DNA of 9,053 nucleotides from assembly GCA_902475025.1 (NCBI GenBank), contig CABRXX010000085.1:1-9053 (forward strand), given 5' to 3'. Shown here piece after piece: positions 6,093-9,053 of this stretch; within the stretch, counting starts at the first letter, position 1, and each line of letters begins with the position of its first letter. Both the position numbers and the translations under genes were made by a program. Under the pieces are notes generated by a model. The model was not told where the DNA came from. It was given only the letters and a program-made list of their open reading frames with translations, and made no database searches. The DNA comes from Merdiplasma sp905207905 (GTDB lineage: Bacteria > Bacillota > Clostridia > Lachnospirales > Lachnospiraceae).

Positions 6093-6401
6093 ATGACCAG
6101 TAAGCAGAGAGCTTATTTAAAAGGCCTGGCAATGACCATGGAACCCATTTTTCAGATTGGAAAAAGCAGTCTGACACCGGAAAATACGGCAGCTATTGCA
6201 GAGGCGCTGGAGGCCAGGGAACTGATTAAGATCAGCGTGCTGCAGAATTGCATGGATGACCCCAAAGAGCTGGGACAGATGGTGGCGGAGCGCACCAGAT
6301 CCCAGGTGGTTCAGGTGATCGGAAAGAAGATTGTGCTGTACAAGGAAGGCAAGGATCAAAAAAAGAAAATTGTGCTTCCCGGAGAGACAAAAAAGAAATA
6401 A
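6093..6401 (+). CDS. yhbY: YhbY-family RNA-binding protein (CRM domain)
   Basis: This is a 102-residue CRM-domain protein related to E. coli YhbY and B. subtilis YqeI, which associate with the large ribosomal subunit precursor. Visible family signatures are LTPIFQIGK-like MEPIFQIGK (16-24), the helix AIAEALEARELIKI (34-47), KISVLQNC and the closing strand VVQVIGKKIVLYK (72-84). The tail is Lys-rich. The RNA-binding loop that usually reads GKGG reads GKSS (23-26), losing the second Gly of GxxG. AGGAGG sits 7 nt before the ATG. It is the first gene of the operon, and nadD starts 23 nt downstream. In many Firmicutes this gene lies behind obgE; here it lies next to the feo locus. Confidence 0.92.
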   Translation: MTSKQRAYLKGLAMTMEPIFQIGKSSLTPENTAAIAEALEARELIKISVLQNCMDDPKELGQMVAERTRSQVVQVIGKKIVLYKEGKDQKKKIVLPGETKKK

Positions 6402-6424
6402 GCAGTCCTGGAGGATGAGAGAGA

Positions 6425-7054
6425 ATGGGCAAAAAAGTGGGTATTATGGGAGGCACCTTTGATCCCATCCATATCGGTCATCTGATACTGGGCGAAAGTG
6501 CGTTTCAGCAGTTTGGGCTGGACAAGATTTTATTTATGCCCTCGGGGAATCCGCCCCACAAACAACAGCGCCGGGGAGGGGCTTCCAATGAAGAGCGGGT
6601 GGAGATGGTGAGAAGAGCCATTGCTGCCAATGAGCATTTTGAGCTTTCTCTGGAGGAAATGCATGAGCAGGGCTATATTTATACGAGAGAAACGCTGCAG
6701 CGCTTAAGAGAACAGAATCCGGATACAGAGTACTATTTTATTATGGGAGCAGATTCTCTGATGAACTTTGAGACCTGGAGGGAGCCGGAGGAGATCTGCC
6801 GTCTCTGTGTAATTGTTGTGGCTGTGCGGGATCACATGCCTACGGAGGAACTGGACGGTCAGATCGCCCATCTGAGGAAAAGGTTTCATGCGGATATTCG
6901 GAAACTGTCCAGTCTGAATATTGACATTTCTTCCAGAACGGTTCGAAGCTGGACTGCCCAGGGAAGGAGCTGCCGCTACTATTTGCCGGATGAGGTGATT
7001 TCCTATATCGAACAGCAGGGAATTTATCGGGAGGAACCACATGAAGCAGTATAA
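6425..7054 (+). CDS. nadD: Nicotinate-nucleotide adenylyltransferase
   Basis: NadD joins nicotinate mononucleotide and ATP to give nicotinate adenine dinucleotide, the step before NAD synthetase. The 209-residue protein has the expected length. It shows the nucleotidyltransferase signature GGTFDPIHIGHL (9-20), PSGNPPHK (39-46), the FIMGADSLMNFETW segment (105-118) and the second ATP-binding motif ISSRTVRSW (168-176), followed by LPDEVISYIEQQGIY near the end. GGAGG lies 10 nt before the ATG. The last 14 nt overlap the start of yqeK, which suggests translational coupling. It is a cytoplasmic housekeeping enzyme, and nothing looks abnormal in it. Confidence 0.97.
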   Translation: MGKKVGIMGGTFDPIHIGHLILGESAFQQFGLDKILFMPSGNPPHKQQRRGGASNEERVEMVRRAIAANEHFELSLEEMHEQGYIYTRETLQRLREQNPDTEYYFIMGADSLMNFETWREPEEICRLCVIVVAVRDHMPTEELDGQIAHLRKRFHADIRKLSSLNIDISSRTVRSWTAQGRSCRYYLPDEVISYIEQQGIYREEPHEAV

Positions 7055-7637
7055 TATGGCAAAAATACAAAAGAGACTTCGAAAGGAGCTGGATGGAGAT
7101 CGCTACTGCCATACCTTGGGGGTGATGTACACCAGTGCTTCCCTGGCCATGTGCCATGGGGAAGATCTGCAGAAGGCACAGATCGCAGGGCTGCTGCATG
7201 ACTGTGCCAAGTGTATTCCTAATGAGAAGAAAATACGGATGTGTCAGAAATATGAGATTCCGGTAAGCGACATTGAGTTTCACGCTCCTTATCTGCTTCA
7301 TTCCAAGCTGGGAGCCTATCTGGCAGAGAAAAAGTATGGAGTGGAGGAGGCGGAGATCCTTTCGGCCATTACTTGGCATACCACAGGAAAACCACAGATG
7401 ACCCTGCTGGAGAAAATTATATTTATGGCAGATTATATTGAACCGATGCGGTGGAAGGCTGAGAATCTGGAGGAGATCCGAAGGCTGTCATTTCAGGATC
7501 TGGATCAGGCGGTTTATCTGACGCTGCGGGATACGCTCCATTATCTGGAAAAAGGTTCCGGACAGGTGGATCCTATGACCTATGAGGCGTATCAGTATTA
7601 TCATGAAGCGTGCAAAGACAGACGGCCGGAGGAGTAA
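7041..7637 (+). CDS. yqeK: YqeK-family HD-domain hydrolase (probable symmetrical Ap4A hydrolase)
   Basis: This 198-residue protein of the HD superfamily matches YqeK, which hydrolyses diadenosine tetraphosphate to two ADP in Firmicutes. Metal-ligand motifs are visible in order: RYCHTLGV (His24), LLHDCAK (His53-Asp54), APYLLHSKLGAYLA (His87), ITWHTTGKPQM (His113) and IIFMADYIEPMR (Asp131). GGGAGG lies 6 nt before the ATG, which is inside the end of nadD. The nadD-yqeK-rsfS order is conserved in Firmicutes. A small inverted repeat, GCCGGA-N10-TCCGGC (7625-7646), spans the stop codon but has no T tract. Ap4A is a stress-linked by-product of tRNA synthetases, so the gene fits with its translation-related neighbours. 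Confidence 0.94.
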   Translation: MKQYNMAKIQKRLRKELDGDRYCHTLGVMYTSASLAMCHGEDLQKAQIAGLLHDCAKCIPNEKKIRMCQKYEIPVSDIEFHAPYLLHSKLGAYLAEKKYGVEEAEILSAITWHTTGKPQMTLLEKIIFMADYIEPMRWKAENLEEIRRLSFQDLDQAVYLTLRDTLHYLEKGSGQVDPMTYEAYQYYHEACKDRRPEE

Positions 7638-7681
7638 AATTCCGGCATGGATGAATCAAACACAAGGAAGGGAGAACTTGG

Positions 7682-8056
7682 ATGACGGAGAAAAATGCAA
7701 GAGAAATGGCGAGATTGGCCTACCACGGCCTGGACGAGAAAAAGGCGGAGGATATCCGGGTGATCAATATTGAGAAGGTCAGTGTTTTGGCAGATTATTT
7801 TCTGATTGCTTCCGGAACTAACAAAAATCAGGTACAGGCCATGGCAGACAGCGTAGATGAGATGCTGCACAAGGCCGGCTATCCGGTAAAGCAGGTGGAA
7901 GGATATCAGAGCGCTAACTGGATTCTGATGGATTACGGCGATATTATTGTTCATATTTTTGACCGGGAAAATCGTCTGTTCTATGATCTGGAGCGGATCT
8001 GGAGAGATGGGGAGGCAATTACCTTAGAGGATTTAAGTGAAGGAGAAAACAAATGA
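7682..8056 (+). CDS. rsfS: Ribosome silencing factor
   Basis: RsfS (RsfA, Iojap family) binds ribosomal protein uL14 on the 50S subunit and blocks joining with 30S when nutrients run low. The 124-residue protein carries the family pattern: an N-terminal helix, a VINIEKVSVLADYFLIASG strand-turn (27-45), a NKNQVQAMADSVDEML helix, QVEGYQSANWILMDYGDIIVHIF (71-93) and YDLERIWRDG (101-110). GGGAG lies 7 nt before the ATG, 44 nt after yqeK. Its stop codon overlaps the ATG of the next gene as ATGA. It lacks the lytR gene often found between yqeK and rsfS in other Clostridia. Confidence 0.96.
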   Translation: MTEKNAREMARLAYHGLDEKKAEDIRVINIEKVSVLADYFLIASGTNKNQVQAMADSVDEMLHKAGYPVKQVEGYQSANWILMDYGDIIVHIFDRENRLFYDLERIWRDGEAITLEDLSEGENK

Positions 8057-8850
8057 CAGTGGATAAGAGCTTTTTGATTAAAAAAATACAGAAACGGGAG
8101 ACTATGATCGTGGCATTCTGCGCATACACGGGGATGCCTTTGGTGGTTTGCGATCCGGATACTTTTAATGACCAGGTCTGGATCTTTGAGACAGAAGCGC
8201 TGCTGCAGGAGTTTGCCAAAAAATATACGGAGAAAAAGGTTTTGCTCCGGGGCGTGCAGTTTAAGAATGAGCAGTTTCTTCAGTTCTTTTCCAGTTTGTT
8301 CACCATCGGAGTGAATGAGCTGGTGTTTGTAGATGAGGGAGCCACTACCAACATTGAGTTAGAGGAGCTGGTAAAGCGCCCGGATTATTCCAAGCTGAAG
8401 AAAGATCAGATGCCGGTGCTCAATCCCCAGCTGCAGCTGACGGGAATCTATTTTATGCAGGAGGCTGCCCGGCCTGTTCCCAATGAAGAGAAGGAGAACT
8501 TAAAGGATCTGGAGGAGGAGCTGGCGGCCAATATGGTTAAGAGCAGATATCTGGTTGCCATTGAGCTGAACGAAGGACCGGAGAGCGATGCCCAGAAATT
8601 GAAAGAGAAAAAATACCGTCTTCCTATTTTAAAAAATAAGAATGAAGAGATCCTGCAGCCCATCTTCACAGATCCTGTGGAATTTCAGAAATTCAACAAG
8701 ACCAAAAAGCTGAAAGCGATTGCGGTTCCATACGCGGATCTGGCAAAGCTGCTGGTAAAGGATGCAAAGGGCTTTATGTTAAATCCGGGCGGATATCATA
8801 TCCTGATGCCCAAGGAACTGCTGGTGGGGCTGTCTAAACGGTTCCAGTAA
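8053..8850 (+). CDS. SseB family protein with two SseB-like domains
   Basis: This is a 265-residue soluble protein. Residues about 186-260 match the SseB N-terminal domain family (PF07179): RLPILKNKN, IFTDPVEFQKF, KAIAVPYADLAKLL, GFMLNPGGYHILMP. The N-terminal part (about 25-100) shows the same order of elements: MPLVVCD, VWIFETEALLQEF, LLRGVQFKNEQFLQFF, ELVFVDEG. It therefore looks like a diverged tandem copy. A charged linker (about 140-165, rich in Glu and Lys) joins them. The function is unknown; SseB of Salmonella was named in other work, and domain-family members do not share one established role. The gene starts in the ATGA overlap with rsfS, so translation is probably coupled. There are no signal peptides or membrane segments. 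Confidence 0.82.
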   Translation: MTVDKSFLIKKIQKRETMIVAFCAYTGMPLVVCDPDTFNDQVWIFETEALLQEFAKKYTEKKVLLRGVQFKNEQFLQFFSSLFTIGVNELVFVDEGATTNIELEELVKRPDYSKLKKDQMPVLNPQLQLTGIYFMQEAARPVPNEEKENLKDLEEELAANMVKSRYLVAIELNEGPESDAQKLKEKKYRLPILKNKNEEILQPIFTDPVEFQKFNKTKKLKAIAVPYADLAKLLVKDAKGFMLNPGGYHILMPKELLVGLSKRFQ

Positions 8851-8862
8851 GGAAAGATTCTT

Positions 8863-9053
8863 ATGATAAATGATATAATATACAAAAATTATCTGGCCAT
8901 CCTCCAGGAAGAGATGGTGCCGGCGATGGGCTGTACGGAGCCTATTGCCCTGGCTTACGGTGCAGCCAGAGCCAGGCAGATTCTGGGCCGGGAGCCGGAA
9001 AAGATCACTGCAAGATGCAGCGGCAACATTATTAAAAATGTGCGCTGCGTGGT
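8863..9053 (+). CDS. L-cysteine desulfidase / UPF0597 (CyuA/YhaM-like) family protein, N-terminal part
   Basis: Only the first 63 codons are in the window; the gene continues past the right edge. The start MINDIIYKNYLAILQEEMVP, the AMGCTEPIALAYGAARAR motif (21-38) and CSGNIIKNV (52-60) are characteristic of the UPF0597/L-cysteine desulfidase group related to iron-sulfur L-serine dehydratase alpha chains. Cys24 in GCTEP corresponds to the conserved N-terminal cysteine of the desulfidase. These enzymes break L-cysteine to pyruvate, ammonia and sulfide, using an iron-sulfur cluster whose ligands would lie in the missing C-terminal part. AAGGAAAG (8849-8856) precedes the ATG. The 12-nt gap from the SseB gene suggests the same transcript. 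Whether the substrate is cysteine or serine cannot be decided from this fragment. Confidence 0.88.
   Translation, partial: MINDIIYKNYLAILQEEMVPAMGCTEPIALAYGAARARQILGREPEKITARCSGNIIKNVRCV

Noticed and set aside
7625..7646. GCCGGA-N10-TCCGGC inverted repeat at the yqeK stop
   Set aside because: The stem is only 6 bp, with a 10-nt loop and no T tract, so it does not support a terminator call.
8874..8879. TATAAT hexamer near the start of the desulfidase gene
   Set aside because: It lies inside the coding sequence after the start codon and has no -35 at normal spacing.

Overview
The window looks like chromosomal DNA from an anaerobic, Gram-positive gut Firmicute, most likely a Lachnospiraceae member (Blautia/Dorea/Mediterraneibacter-like). 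This is inferred from moderate G+C content, strong AGGAGG-type ribosome binding sites, a DUF3783 protein, a feoA-feoB-Cys-rich mini-protein cluster, and a yhbY-nadD-yqeK-rsfS cluster. No mobile element, CRISPR array, tRNA or prophage gene was seen. Every protein gene is on the plus strand.

Region 1 (1-935): the 3' part of the class A RNase P RNA gene enters from the left edge without its first ~60 nt. About 250 nt of apparently non-coding DNA follows, then a small DUF3783 protein of unknown function.

Region 2 (about 1080-3063): a large exported or membrane-anchored cell-wall enzyme. It joins a YkuD-type L,D-transpeptidase domain to a complete NlpC/P60 endopeptidase module with its N-terminal and two SH3b-like domains. 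One polypeptide could therefore both make and cut peptidoglycan peptide bonds.

Region 3 (3064-5967): a ferrous iron uptake locus comprising feoA, feoB and a 53-residue FeoB-associated Cys-rich membrane protein too short for many gene callers. A strong sigma-A-type promoter precedes feoA. Three related inverted repeats of the form AGTTAG-N6-CTAA/CAAA lie upstream of the feoA promoter, in the feoA leader and just upstream of feoB. They look like operators of a metal-responsive DtxR/MntR-family repressor. The locus ends in a ~137-nt imperfect palindrome with a perfect 18-bp inner stem and a T6 tract, which may be a terminator or a degenerate palindromic repeat.

Region 4 (5968-9053): a new promoter followed by a tightly packed operon: yhbY (ribosome assembly RNA-binding protein), nadD (NAD synthesis), yqeK (HD-domain Ap4A hydrolase family), rsfS (ribosome silencing factor), a protein with two SseB-like domains, and the start of an L-cysteine desulfidase/UPF0597 (CyuA/YhaM-like) gene that leaves the right edge. 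The yhbY leader carries a UUCG-capped hairpin near the predicted transcription start and a longer hairpin ending right at the ribosome binding site.

Most genes are ordinary housekeeping genes. The least expected signals are the triple feo operator pattern, the long palindrome behind the feo genes, the bifunctional cell-wall enzyme, the structured yhbY leader and the duplicated SseB domain.
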